DNA from: Asanoa hainanensis
GTDB lineage: Bacteria; Actinomycetota; Actinomycetes; Mycobacteriales; Micromonosporaceae
DNA: 64,000 nt
NCBI RefSeq assembly: GCF_900188485.1
Contig: NZ_FZPH01000002.1
Span: forward strand, 721,423 to 785,422
Direction: 5' to 3'
Shown: positions 56,380 to 64,000 of the stretch, piece after piece
Position numbering within the stretch: the stretch's first letter is position 1
Layout of the letters: every line of letters starts with the position of its first letter
The notes under the pieces: model-generated
Databases searched by the model: none
Told to the model about the DNA's origin: nothing
The model's input: only the letters and a program-made list of their open reading frames with translations
Made by a program: the position numbers and the translations under genes

Positions 56380-57561
56380 ATGCTGGACACCCAACGGTTG
56401 CCCGCCGCCTTGTACGCCGCACTCCAGGACGACCTCCGCGTCGCCCTCGCGGCGGAGGGACTCGACGCGGTCATCGCCGACCACCCCGACGACGTCGCCT
56501 ACCTGACCGGCTTCTTCCACCACCCCAACGAGCGGCCGGCCGTCGTGCTGCTCTCCCAGGAGGGCCCGACCCTGCTGCTCGTGCCGGAGCTGGAGCGGGA
56601 GTACGCGCTCGCCCAGCACGCGGCGGCCGAGGTCGTCGCCTATCCGGAGTTCCCGGGGCTGCGCCCGCCGCTGCACTACCTCGGTGCGGCGGCGGAGACG
56701 GGTCGGGCGCGGCGTCTCGGCTATTCCGGCGACCTCACCGTCGACCGGCTCGATCAGGTCCGGGCCGCTTTCCCCTCCGCGACGCTGGTGCGGTCCGAGG
56801 TCGTCATGCACGCGCGCTACGTCAAGCGGCCCGAGGAGGTCGCCCTGCACGCCGAGGCGGCCCGGATCACGGACCTCATGCTGGTGGCCGGTCGCGCGCT
56901 GGTCGAGGAGGCTCTTTCCGCCGGGGGCTCGCTGCCGAGTGAGGCCGAGATCGCCGCGCACATCGGGCGGGTCGGCACGTCCACCATGTACGCCGATCAC
57001 GCCGAGGTCGTCGTGGTCTCGTTCCTGGCCGGCGGGCTGGTCTACTCGGGCGCCAACAGTGCCCGCCCGCACGCGCTGCCGTCGGGTCACCGGCTGCGGC
57101 CGGGGGAGACGTTCATGCTCTCGTTGGGCTGCGCGGTCGGTGGCCGGTTCGTCGAAGGTGAGCGCACCTTCATCCTTGGCGAGCCGAGCGCCGACCAGCG
57201 CCGCTACTACGAGGCGGTGCGCGAGGCGCAGGCGGTCGGCGGCGCGGCGCTGCGGCCGGGCGTGCCGTGCTCCGAGGCCAACCGGATCTGCCTCGACGTG
57301 ATCCGGGACGCCGGGCTCGGCCAGTTCCTCCGCCACCGCCAGGGGCACGGCATCGGTCTCGGCATGCACGAGGCGCCGTGGCTCTCCGACGGCGACGACA
57401 CCCCGCTGGCCGCCGGCATGGTCGTCTCGAACGAGCCGGGCATCTACATCCCCGGGCACGCCGGCTACCGCATCTCCGACTCGATGCTGATCACCGAGGA
57501 CGGCGCGCGGCCGTTCACCTCGTACCCCCGTGCCTTCGACGACATCGTCATCCCGGTCTGA
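56380..57561 (+). CDS. M24 (prolidase/creatinase fold) family protein lacking usual metal ligands
   Basis: A 393-residue pita-bread-fold protein with a creatinase N-domain (VIADHPDDVAYLTGFFHHPNERPAVVLL) and a C-terminal M24 domain. The usual first Asp (DxG) is Ser (MLSLG), the second (SDxTRT) reads VEGERTF, and the last Glu (RxE) is Ser in YRISDSM; HGIGLGMHEAP and NEPGIYIP remain. So several metal ligands are missing, as in creatinase, which works without metal. It probably hydrolyses an amide or C-N bond in an imported compound, or is inactive as a peptidase. It starts 3 bp after DppC. Confidence 0.87.
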   Translation: MLDTQRLPAALYAALQDDLRVALAAEGLDAVIADHPDDVAYLTGFFHHPNERPAVVLLSQEGPTLLLVPELEREYALAQHAAAEVVAYPEFPGLRPPLHYLGAAAETGRARRLGYSGDLTVDRLDQVRAAFPSATLVRSEVVMHARYVKRPEEVALHAEAARITDLMLVAGRALVEEALSAGGSLPSEAEIAAHIGRVGTSTMYADHAEVVVVSFLAGGLVYSGANSARPHALPSGHRLRPGETFMLSLGCAVGGRFVEGERTFILGEPSADQRRYYEAVREAQAVGGAALRPGVPCSEANRICLDVIRDAGLGQFLRHRQGHGIGLGMHEAPWLSDGDDTPLAAGMVVSNEPGIYIPGHAGYRISDSMLITEDGARPFTSYPRAFDDIVIPV

Positions 57562-57582
57562 CCTTCTGAGAGGAACCATCCC

Positions 57583-58428
57583 GTGCGGCTGAGAATCAAC
57601 GACAACGAGCTAGAGGTCGAGGTCTTCGGCGCCGACGACGCGCCGGTGCTGATCGCCCACCACGGCGCGCCGGGCCTCGGCTCCCGGGCCGAACCGCGTG
57701 CCACCTTCGCGCCGTTCGCCGACACGTTCCGGGTCATCGTCTTCGACGCCCGCGGCTCCGGGATCAGCGAGGGCAACGGGCCCTTCACCCACGAGCAGTG
57801 GGTGGCCGACGTGGACGGTCTGCGCGAATGGGCCGGTGTCGAGACGTTCGTGATGGCCGGTGGCTCCTACGGGGGATTCATCTCCATGGAGTACGCCATC
57901 CGCCACCCCTCCCGCGTGCGGGCGCTGGTGCTCCGGGACACGTCGGCGGACCACGAGAACGACAAGGCGGCCCGGGCCAACGCGCTCTCCTCGACGCGGG
58001 TCGACATCGACGTGCCGAAGTTCGACCGGATCAACGACGGCGTCGTGTGGGACGACGACGACCTGCGCGACTGCTGGCGCGAGATCCTGCCCTTGTACGA
58101 CCACGTCTACGACCCGGCCAAGGTGATCGAGAAGGTCGAGGCGACGCCGTACCGCTACCAGACCCACAACTTCGCCTTCTCGGTCAACATCCCGAACTAC
58201 GACATCAAGGACCAGCTACATAGGATCACCTGTCCCACGCTGGTGACCGTCGGCCGCGACGACTGGATCACGCCGGTGGCGAGCAGCGAGACCATCACCT
58301 CGCTGATCCCGAACGCTAGGCTCGTCGTGTTCGAGAAGTCCGGCCACTCCCCACAGGTCGAGGAGGCGGAGTTGTGGCGCCAGACGGTCCGGGACTTCCT
58401 GCGGGAGGTAGGCGCGGATGACCGCTAG
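57583..58428 (+). CDS. Alpha/beta hydrolase, proline-iminopeptidase-like
   Basis: A 281-residue hydrolase. IAHHGAPGLGSRAEPRATF is the oxyanion region, VMAGGSYGGFISMEYAIRHP the nucleophile elbow (Ser), VTVGRDDWITPV the Asp and FEKSGHSPQVE the His. The shape matches proline iminopeptidases and related amidases. In this operon it may take N-terminal residues from peptides or split a final intermediate. GTG 57583 follows GAGAGGA. The regulator gene starts inside its 3' end. Confidence 0.9.
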   Translation: MRLRINDNELEVEVFGADDAPVLIAHHGAPGLGSRAEPRATFAPFADTFRVIVFDARGSGISEGNGPFTHEQWVADVDGLREWAGVETFVMAGGSYGGFISMEYAIRHPSRVRALVLRDTSADHENDKAARANALSSTRVDIDVPKFDRINDGVVWDDDDLRDCWREILPLYDHVYDPAKVIEKVEATPYRYQTHNFAFSVNIPNYDIKDQLHRITCPTLVTVGRDDWITPVASSETITSLIPNARLVVFEKSGHSPQVEEAELWRQTVRDFLREVGADDR

Positions 58429-59419
58429 CGGTCACCTCGACGAGCTCGACCGGCGCATCATCGCCGCGTTGCAGAGCGACGGTCGGGCGAGCTGGACCGA
58501 GATCGCGGAGCTCTCGGGCAGCTCGGTCGCGACCGTCGCCCGGCGCGGCCAGGCGTTGCTGCGCGACGGGGTCGTCCGGGTCGCCGCCATTCCCGGCAAC
58601 AACCATCCCGGTCCGGCGGACCTGTACGTGCTGCGCATCACCTGCTCGCCCGGCACGCAGTTCGAGGTGCTCAACGAGCTCGTCCGCTTTCCCGACCTGC
58701 GGTTCCTCGGCCTGGTCACCGGACCGTACGACATCCTCGCCGAGCTCAGCCTGCGCCGGGAGGAGTCGCTGCTGTCCCGCATCGTCGAGGAGATCCTCGC
58801 GATCGACGGCGTGCAGCGCTGCGACACCGACCTGACGCTGCACGTCTTCAAGGTGTCCAGCGACTGGGCCCGGCAGTTGCTGACCGACGAGGCGCCGCAC
58901 ACCCCGGGCGAGGCGCACCAGTGCGATCCCGGCCACCTCGACGAGGTCGACCACGAGATCGTCGACCTGATGCGCGACGACGGCAGGGCGAGCTTCCGGA
59001 CGGTCGCGACCGCCATCGGCCTCAACGAGAGCACCGTGCGGCGCCGCTTCGAGACGATGATCGGCCGCGGCTGCCTCCAGGTGACCACGCTGGTCCCGGC
59101 GGCGGCGATGGGCTTCGAGTCCGAAGTGATCCTCAACATCACCGTCGCCCCGCCGTTCCTGGACGAGGTCGCCCGCACGCTGTCGGCCTATCGGGGTGTC
59201 CGGTACGTCGCCGCGATGCTCAGCCACAACGCGCTGATGTGCGAGCTGATACTGCCGACCACCAAGGACCTGTTCGCCTTCACGACCAACACGCTGGGCC
59301 GCCTCGAAGGCGTGCAGGGCTGGACGGCCAGCGTCGTGCTCCTGGTCCTGCGCCGCGGTTTCGTCGAGACCCCCTGGTGGCGCGACAGTCTCGAGCGCGG
59401 CCCCAGCCCGGACGCCTAG
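58418..59419 (+). CDS. Two-domain Lrp/AsnC-type transcriptional regulator
   Basis: A 333-residue regulator made of two Lrp/AsnC units in one chain. First unit: helix-turn-helix LDELDRRIIAALQSDGRASWTEIAELSGSSVATVARRGQALL, then a ligand-binding RAM-type domain (DLYVLRITCSPGTQFEVLNELVRF, FLGLVTGPYDILAEL). Second unit: HLDEVDHEIVDLMRDDGRASFRTVATAIGLNESTVRRRFETMIGRG and a second RAM. Single Lrp proteins have about 150 residues. It ends the peptide operon and overlaps the preceding gene by 11 bp, so it is likely a local regulator of peptide uptake. Confidence 0.92.
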   Translation: MTASGHLDELDRRIIAALQSDGRASWTEIAELSGSSVATVARRGQALLRDGVVRVAAIPGNNHPGPADLYVLRITCSPGTQFEVLNELVRFPDLRFLGLVTGPYDILAELSLRREESLLSRIVEEILAIDGVQRCDTDLTLHVFKVSSDWARQLLTDEAPHTPGEAHQCDPGHLDEVDHEIVDLMRDDGRASFRTVATAIGLNESTVRRRFETMIGRGCLQVTTLVPAAAMGFESEVILNITVAPPFLDEVARTLSAYRGVRYVAAMLSHNALMCELILPTTKDLFAFTTNTLGRLEGVQGWTASVVLLVLRRGFVETPWWRDSLERGPSPDA

Positions 59420-59445
59420 GGTCCGTCTCGCAGTCTTGGGCGGCG

Positions 59446-61488
59446 TTATCGGCCTGGTGGGCCGACGATTGCGGCTGGGTCCTGGTGGGTGGTCTCCGTG
59501 TCCGCGAGCCGGGTCGCGATGTGGCTGAGGGCGGTGTCCAGGTCGGCGCGCGTGGGGCGGTGGCCGTCGCGCTCCGGGAGCTTGGTCAACAGCCAGGTCT
59601 TCCAGGCTTCGGCGAGCTTGGTGTACGCCTCTTCGCCCGGGCCGGTCAGGCTCAGGCACTCGTCGTCGTCGATGGCGACCAGGCCGCGCCAGGCGGCAGC
59701 CGCGAACGCCGGCCGCAGCACGGCCCCCGGCAGCTGGTAGGCCCGTCCGACGCCGGCGAGGTCGATCGGGCCCGCGTACCGGGTGCGCAGGTGGATCTGG
59801 GCCAGGCACCAGGCGTCGGCGGCGCTCAGCTTGGTGCCCGAGGCGGCCAGGACGCTCGGCGCGGCCGCCGGGCCCTCGCTGCGGAAGACGCGGGAGATCG
59901 CCTGCTCGAGCTCGGCGTCCGAGCTCTGCGCCTCCGGCATGCCGAAGCCCTCGCCCAGGTCCGGCGCGGCGGCCCGGGCCATGTCGCGCAGCGGGACCTC
60001 CTTGAGGAACAGGGCGATCGCGAAGGCGATCAACGGGACCGGGACCGCGTAGAGGAACAGGCTGTGCACCGACTGCGCGTACGCCTCGATGATCGGTCCG
60101 GATTGCGCCGGCGGCAGGCTGTGCACCGCGGTCGGCACGCCCAGCACGTTGGGTGGGATGAAGCCGGTCTGGCGCAGCGCGTCGGCGAGGTGGTGGTTGA
60201 GCTGGTTGGCGAAGATCGTGCCGAACACCGCCGCGCCGAACGAGCTGCCCAGCGTACGCAGGAACGTCACGCCCGAGGTGGCCACGCCGAGGTCCCGGTA
60301 GGCGACCGTGTTCTGCACGATGATGATCAGGATCTGCATGGAGAGCCCGATCCCGACGCCGAACACGAACATGTAGACGGACGTGATCAGCACCGACGTG
60401 CCGGAGCCCATCCGGGACATCAGGAAGAGCCCGAGCGCCATGACCAGGCCGCCGGCGACCGGGAACAGCTTGTAGCGGCCGGTGCGACTGACGGTGGTGC
60501 CGGCCAGCACGGCCGTGACCAGCAGGCCGAACACGAGCGGCAGGGTGCGTACGCCGGAGACGGTGGCGGAGACGCCCTGCACCCACTGTAAATAGGTCGG
60601 CAGGAAGGTGAACGCGCCGAGCAGCGTGAAGCCGACGAAGAAGCTGAGCGCCGACGACACCACGAACACGCGCGACTGGAACAGCCGGATCGGCAGCACC
60701 GGCTCTTTGGCGCGGCGCTCGGCGAACCCGAACGCGATCAGCAGTCCGGCCGAGACCGCGAACAGCACGATGATGATGGGGGAGCTCCACGGGTACTCCG
60801 TGCCGCCCCAGCTCGTCGCCAGCGTCAGGCCGGCCGCGCCCGCACCGATCAGCACGATGCCGAGATAGTCGATCACCGGACGGCCGCGGCTGGTGATCGC
60901 CGGAATGGTCCGGGCGGCGACCAGGATCACCACGACGGCCAGCGGCACGTTGATGTAGAACACCCAGCGCCAGCCGAGCCCGCTGTCGGTGAACAGCCCG
61001 CCGATCAACGGACCGACGACGGTGGCCAGGCCGAACACGGCGCCCAGGCCGCCCTGGTAGCGCCCGCGGTCGCGCAGCGGGATCACGTCGCCGATGAGCG
61101 CGGTGGCGGTGACCAGCAGGCCGCCGGCGCCGATGCCCTGCACGGCCCGCGAGGTGACGAGCCAGATCAGGCTCTGCGCGGCGCCACACAGCAACGAGCC
61201 GAGGATGAAGACCAGCGCGCTGACCTGGAAGATCCGCTTGCGTCCGAACTGGTCGCCGAACTTCCCGGCGAGCGCGGCGGAGATCGTCTGGGTCAGCAGG
61301 TAAGCGGTGACCACCCACGACAAATGATCGGCGCCGCCCAGGTCCCCGACGATCGTGGGCAACGCGGTAGCGACCACGGTTTGGTCCATGGCGGCGAGCA
61401 ACAGCCCGAGCGCGACCGTGCCGTAGATGACGTTGATCTGGCGTCGGGACAGCTCAGGTCGGCGCACCTCGTCGTCGTCCGTTGCCAT
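59446..61488 (-). CDS. DHA2-family MFS exporter with C-terminal cytoplasmic extension
   Basis: A 680-residue transporter with 14 helices (residues about 1-505). AALAGKFGDQFGRKRIFQVSALVF is the motif-A loop, GIGAGGLLVTATALIGDVIPLRDRGRYQG the helix 5 region, and GPLIGGLFTDSGLGWRWVFYINVPL motif C, as in QacA/EmrB-type drug/H+ antiporters. The last about 170 residues form a soluble, alpha-helical domain with LSAADAWCLAQIHLRT and LRPAFAAAAWRGLVAI, like a winged helix. It could be a regulatory or partner domain. Start ATG 61488 (MATDDDEV) is preferred over an upstream longer frame. Confidence 0.9.
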   Translation of the reverse strand: MATDDDEVRRPELSRRQINVIYGTVALGLLLAAMDQTVVATALPTIVGDLGGADHLSWVVTAYLLTQTISAALAGKFGDQFGRKRIFQVSALVFILGSLLCGAAQSLIWLVTSRAVQGIGAGGLLVTATALIGDVIPLRDRGRYQGGLGAVFGLATVVGPLIGGLFTDSGLGWRWVFYINVPLAVVVILVAARTIPAITSRGRPVIDYLGIVLIGAGAAGLTLATSWGGTEYPWSSPIIIVLFAVSAGLLIAFGFAERRAKEPVLPIRLFQSRVFVVSSALSFFVGFTLLGAFTFLPTYLQWVQGVSATVSGVRTLPLVFGLLVTAVLAGTTVSRTGRYKLFPVAGGLVMALGLFLMSRMGSGTSVLITSVYMFVFGVGIGLSMQILIIIVQNTVAYRDLGVATSGVTFLRTLGSSFGAAVFGTIFANQLNHHLADALRQTGFIPPNVLGVPTAVHSLPPAQSGPIIEAYAQSVHSLFLYAVPVPLIAFAIALFLKEVPLRDMARAAAPDLGEGFGMPEAQSSDAELEQAISRVFRSEGPAAAPSVLAASGTKLSAADAWCLAQIHLRTRYAGPIDLAGVGRAYQLPGAVLRPAFAAAAWRGLVAIDDDECLSLTGPGEEAYTKLAEAWKTWLLTKLPERDGHRPTRADLDTALSHIATRLADTETTHQDPAAIVGPPGR

Positions 61489-61532
61489 GACCGCCACGCG
61501 CCCGCACCCCCGTACGCCCGCCCGCTGGATCT

Positions 61533-62306
61533 TCAGCGTACGGGCGGCACCAGGACGCTGAGGCAGGTTACGCAACCTTCGAGCTTCTCGTACTCGCTGA
61601 TGTCGACGACAACAGGCGCGAACCCGAGCTGGTGGATGAGGTCGGCGGTGTGTGGCGCGGAGGCGGCGATGAGCACACGCTCGTCGCCGAGCGGCACGAG
61701 GTGACAGCCGGCTTCCTCTTCGACGGGAAGGAGCTGCGGGAGGGCCTGGATGTCGAGCAGCCCGGGCAAAGCGACCAAGGTCCCGTCGGGAAGAGCGGTA
61801 ACGGCGGATTTGAGGTGCAGCACCCCATGCAACCCAACCGCGGTCGTGGTCCGCCCACGGGTCTTGAGGTGATCACGGAGCTGTTCGAACCCCGCCTGGT
61901 TGGTCCGCCCACCAACGCCGACATAGACCCGGTCCCCAACCTGAAGCACGTCACCCCCGTCGAGCATCCCGGGCGCCTCGATCTCGACGACGTCGAGGAG
62001 CAACGCCTCGGCAGCGGCCCGGGCCCCAGCGATTTCGGGCCGGCGCTCCGTGGCACCGGGCCGGGTAAGCACGGCAAGGTCGCCGCAGACCACGAGGGTG
62101 TCCTCGACGAAGACGCTGTCGGGGCAGTCGTCGGCCGGCGCCACGTCCACCACGGACCACCCGGCGCCGGCTAGGGCCGTCCGGTAGTCGTCGTGCTGCC
62201 GTCGGGCAAGATCAAGGTCAACGGACGTGCGCTGGATGTGCGTGACGATGCCCTCGGCCAACCGCGAACTAGGCGCCCGAACCAACGCCGTCCCACCAGC
62301 GATCAT
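61533..62306 (-). CDS. ddaH: Dimethylarginine dimethylaminohydrolase (DDAH)
   Basis: A 257-residue amidinotransferase-fold hydrolase. The active-site Cys is in EKLEGCVTCLSVLV at the C-terminus; the substrate-binding PADDCPDSVFVEDTLVV and the catalytic His in VLHLKSAVTALP are present. DDAH converts N-omega-methylated arginines to citrulline and amines; arginine-deiminase-like activity is an alternative. ATG 62306 fits the family start. It stands between two minus-strand genes and is probably transcribed alone. Confidence 0.9.
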   Translation of the reverse strand: MIAGGTALVRAPSSRLAEGIVTHIQRTSVDLDLARRQHDDYRTALAGAGWSVVDVAPADDCPDSVFVEDTLVVCGDLAVLTRPGATERRPEIAGARAAAEALLLDVVEIEAPGMLDGGDVLQVGDRVYVGVGGRTNQAGFEQLRDHLKTRGRTTTAVGLHGVLHLKSAVTALPDGTLVALPGLLDIQALPQLLPVEEEAGCHLVPLGDERVLIAASAPHTADLIHQLGFAPVVVDISEYEKLEGCVTCLSVLVPPVR

Positions 62307-62314
62307 TGGTCGAT

Positions 62315-62505
62315 TCTGAGCGCGACTGCCCAATGCCGCAACGCGCGGGTGAAGCGGACAGGTCTGAGCGCGACCGCCGAGGGCGGCAACGCGGTGGCGT
62401 TGGCAGTCGGGTCTGAGCGACCGCCGAGGGCGGCAACGCGGTGGCGTTGGCGGTCGGGTCTGAGCGCGACCGCTAGTGCCGTAATGCGGTGGTGATGGTC
62501 ATTAG
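62315..62505. repeat. Tandem repeat of about 48 bp at 3' end of AAA+ gene
   Basis: Four copies start at TCTGAGCG: 62315, 62363, 62412 and 62459 (steps 48, 49 and 47). Two central copies share almost all bases (GACCGCCGAGGGCGGCAACG); the outer copies are diverged. The last copy runs into the end of the AAA+ coding sequence (its stop at 62473-62475), so the array looks like repeated duplication of the gene's 3' end, outward into the intergenic space. Confidence 0.75.
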
Positions 62506-64000
62506 GTCCGATTGGGTGATGGGTGAGCCCTTGCCGCCTCGCGCCTCTTGCATGGCCTTGGCGAGTTGGGCTCGGCGTAGGACCTCGCCGACGTCGGCTC
62601 CGCTGAAGCCGTGGCTGGCCGCGGCCAAGGCGGCTGGGTCTACGTCGGCCGCGAACATCTTGAAGCCCGCGTATTCGTGGCGTTCGGTCAGGTCTTGGAT
62701 CTTCATCTTGAAGATCTCGGCTCGGCCTGCCTCGTTGGGTAGCGGGATCGAGAGTTTGACGTCGAAGCGGCCCGAGCGGATCAGGGAGTCGTCGACGCGG
62801 TGTGGGAAGTTGGTGGTCGCTACGACGATCACGTTCTGGTTGTCTTCGATCAGGTTGTTCATTTCCTGCTTGAAGATGCCCGCGACCGCGTTGACCGCCT
62901 GGCTGGCCGCGTCGCCGCCCGTGCCTGCGTAGCTGATGATGCTGTCGAACTCGTCGAAGAGCATCACCGTCGGGTGCCGGTAGCGGCGGGCCTCTTGGAA
63001 GATGGTTTTGATGTTGCGTTCGGAGCCGCCGAGCCACTTGTCGAGGATCTCGGGTGTGCGGATCTCGCGGAACGTCGCGCCGATCTCGTTGGCCAGCGCT
63101 CGCGCGAGCATGGTCTTGCCCGTGCCGGGCGGGCCGTAGAGCAGGATGCCCTGCGGTCGGCGGGCGCCCCAGCGGGCCATGATGTCGGGGTGTCGGAAGC
63201 TGACCGCGATCTCGCGGAACTGGCCGACGATCGTGTCGAGGCCGCCGACGTGGTCGAGCGTGACGTTCTCGGTGCGGGTCGGGCCCGGCGCGGCGGCCGA
63301 TTGCTGGTCTCCGCTCGGCGGAGACTGCGACTCGCGCTTGCCGATCACGTAGGTGCGGCCGCGTAGTGGCGCGTCGCCGCCCACGAACTCGCCGACCACC
63401 CGCAGCACCAGCAGGGTCATCTCGCGTAGCAGGTCGGTCGACATGTCGGCGCTGGGCACGCTCGCCCGGATCGAGACCGTGCGTGGCCCGCCGCGCAGCG
63501 GCCCGTCGGCCGAGAACGGGTTGCCGCCGCCCGAGCCGTTGCCGGTCGGGCCCTGGTAGGTGATGGTCGCCTTGAGCCCCGCCGCGTTGGCGGCGGCCAG
63601 TGGGTCGACCTTCTCGCCGTAGTCGTCGGGTGGCCAGATGGTGCGGACCAGCCGGCTCGGCACCGAGCCGATCACCTCGGCGCCCTGCGCGATCTTGCTG
63701 GCCACCGGGCCGTCGTTGCCGAACTTGCGGGCGAGCATCGCGCCCAACGGTGCCGCGGCGCCGAGCATGGCGGCGTCGAACATCGTGCGGGCGCTCGGCC
63801 CGCCGCGGACGCTGACATCGGCGGACAGCTGATGCATCGCGGCGCCGTCGATGTGCGCGGTGTCCAGCCAGTAACGCACGTCTTGCACCGGCGGCGGGAA
63901 GTAGCCACCGCTGAGCAACCGCACCCGCGTCTCGCGTGCCGCGACGATGATCGCCGGGCCATCGTTGATCACCAGTCGCCCACCGAGCACCTCGACGGTC
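62473..64000 (-). CDS. AAA+ ATPase, CDC48-like (partial, N-terminus beyond edge)
   Basis: The last 505 residues or more of an AAA+ protein; the reading frame stays open to the window edge, so it is N-terminally incomplete. An N-terminal region of about 200 residues (VRLLSGGYFPPPVQDVRYWLDTAHIDGAA; LRGGPRTVSIRASVPSADMS) precedes one AAA module: GPPGTGKTMLARALA (Walker A), VMLFDEFDSI (Walker B), VVATTNFPHRV (sensor 1), HGFSGADVGEVLRRAQLAKAM (sensor-2 region). It most resembles CDC48/spastin-like proteins with one ATPase ring domain. Substrate unknown. The 3' end is next to a tandem repeat. Confidence 0.88.
   Translation of the reverse strand, partial: TVEVLGGRLVINDGPAIIVAARETRVRLLSGGYFPPPVQDVRYWLDTAHIDGAAMHQLSADVSVRGGPSARTMFDAAMLGAAAPLGAMLARKFGNDGPVASKIAQGAEVIGSVPSRLVRTIWPPDDYGEKVDPLAAANAAGLKATITYQGPTGNGSGGGNPFSADGPLRGGPRTVSIRASVPSADMSTDLLREMTLLVLRVVGEFVGGDAPLRGRTYVIGKRESQSPPSGDQQSAAAPGPTRTENVTLDHVGGLDTIVGQFREIAVSFRHPDIMARWGARRPQGILLYGPPGTGKTMLARALANEIGATFREIRTPEILDKWLGGSERNIKTIFQEARRYRHPTVMLFDEFDSIISYAGTGGDAASQAVNAVAGIFKQEMNNLIEDNQNVIVVATTNFPHRVDDSLIRSGRFDVKLSIPLPNEAGRAEIFKMKIQDLTERHEYAGFKMFAADVDPAALAAASHGFSGADVGEVLRRAQLAKAMQEARGGKGSPITQSDLMTITTALRH

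Noticed and set aside
58316..61318. 1000-codon minus-strand open frame
   Set aside because: It covers the Lrp gene antisense and then runs out of frame through the MFS gene on the same strand; translation is low-complexity Arg/Pro-rich and no domain is visible.

Overview
The window is high-GC DNA with GTG and TTG starts, dense overlapping genes, a four-gene conservon (histidine kinase, roadblock, DUF742, Ras-like GTPase), mycothiol-type DinB proteins, an F420-type luciferase-like oxidoreductase, several ECF sigma factors and lipoprotein L,D-transpeptidases. This points to a filamentous actinobacterium, most likely of the Micromonosporaceae. That placement is inferred from gene content only. 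There is no phage, integrase or CRISPR array, and the region reads as an ordinary accessory-rich chromosomal arm.

Layout. 79-2868: a membrane electron-transfer operon (haem-b membrane protein, NuoF-like flavoprotein fused to a ferredoxin, DUF305 protein). 2887-4717: a broken SDR, then a cytochrome P450 with its ferredoxin. 4714-8234: two SigE-type sigma/anti-sigma pairs around a DUF3152 metalloprotease-like lipoprotein. 8293-8368: tRNA-Lys(CTT). 8747-11421: two tandem L,D-transpeptidase lipoproteins, followed by about 870 bp of gene-free DNA with a nested 19-bp tandem array. 12293-18071: DinB protein, ThuA/Gfo-Idh pair, acetate-type transporter, and a TetR/FAD-monooxygenase divergent pair with a clear operator. 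18163-23680: a lone cytochrome oxidase subunit I, an LPMO, a DUF305 lipoprotein, a MITE-like element, a second mycothiol-type enzyme and an Asn/Gly/Pro-rich wall protein.

23677-28718: alpha/beta hydrolase, a decayed SRPBCC gene, an MFS exporter under a SoxR-type promoter, a glutathionyl-hydroquinone-reductase homologue and a Tat-exported sugar-isomerase-like protein. 28735-32903: the conservon. 33300-38172: a branched-chain-amino-acid-type binding protein and a complete nitrate/sulfonate/thiamine-precursor-type ABC transporter split over both strands, with an LLM oxidoreductase joined to its ATPase. 38180-45196: secreted snapalysin, hydrolase, RNase HI, SRPBCC/TetR operon with an operator over its start codon, tyrosine phosphatase and a quinone oxidoreductase under a second SoxR-type promoter. 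45231-47249: DGPF protein, ECF42-type sigma factor, TrmO. 47342-48582: intradiol dioxygenase and VOC protein. 48593-59419: a two-way peptide uptake and breakdown locus (Opp/Dpp transporter, M19 and M24 peptidases, alpha/beta hydrolase, double-domain Lrp regulator). 59446-64000: DHA2 exporter with a cytoplasmic extension, dimethylargininase, and an AAA+ ATPase cut by the window edge.

Two widely separated genes, the MFS exporter and the quinone oxidoreductase, share a nearly identical promoter: -35 TTGACC, a 19-bp spacer holding a CCTCAA-N6-TTGAGG box, -10 GATCaT/GATCCT, and a start codon 6-7 nt after the -10. This is the SoxR architecture and suggests a redox-cycling-compound response with leaderless messages. 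The other strong structural signal is a 162-bp MITE-like element with 18-bp perfect terminal inverted repeats and TA duplications. Its ends supply the TAG stop codons of both flanking convergent genes.
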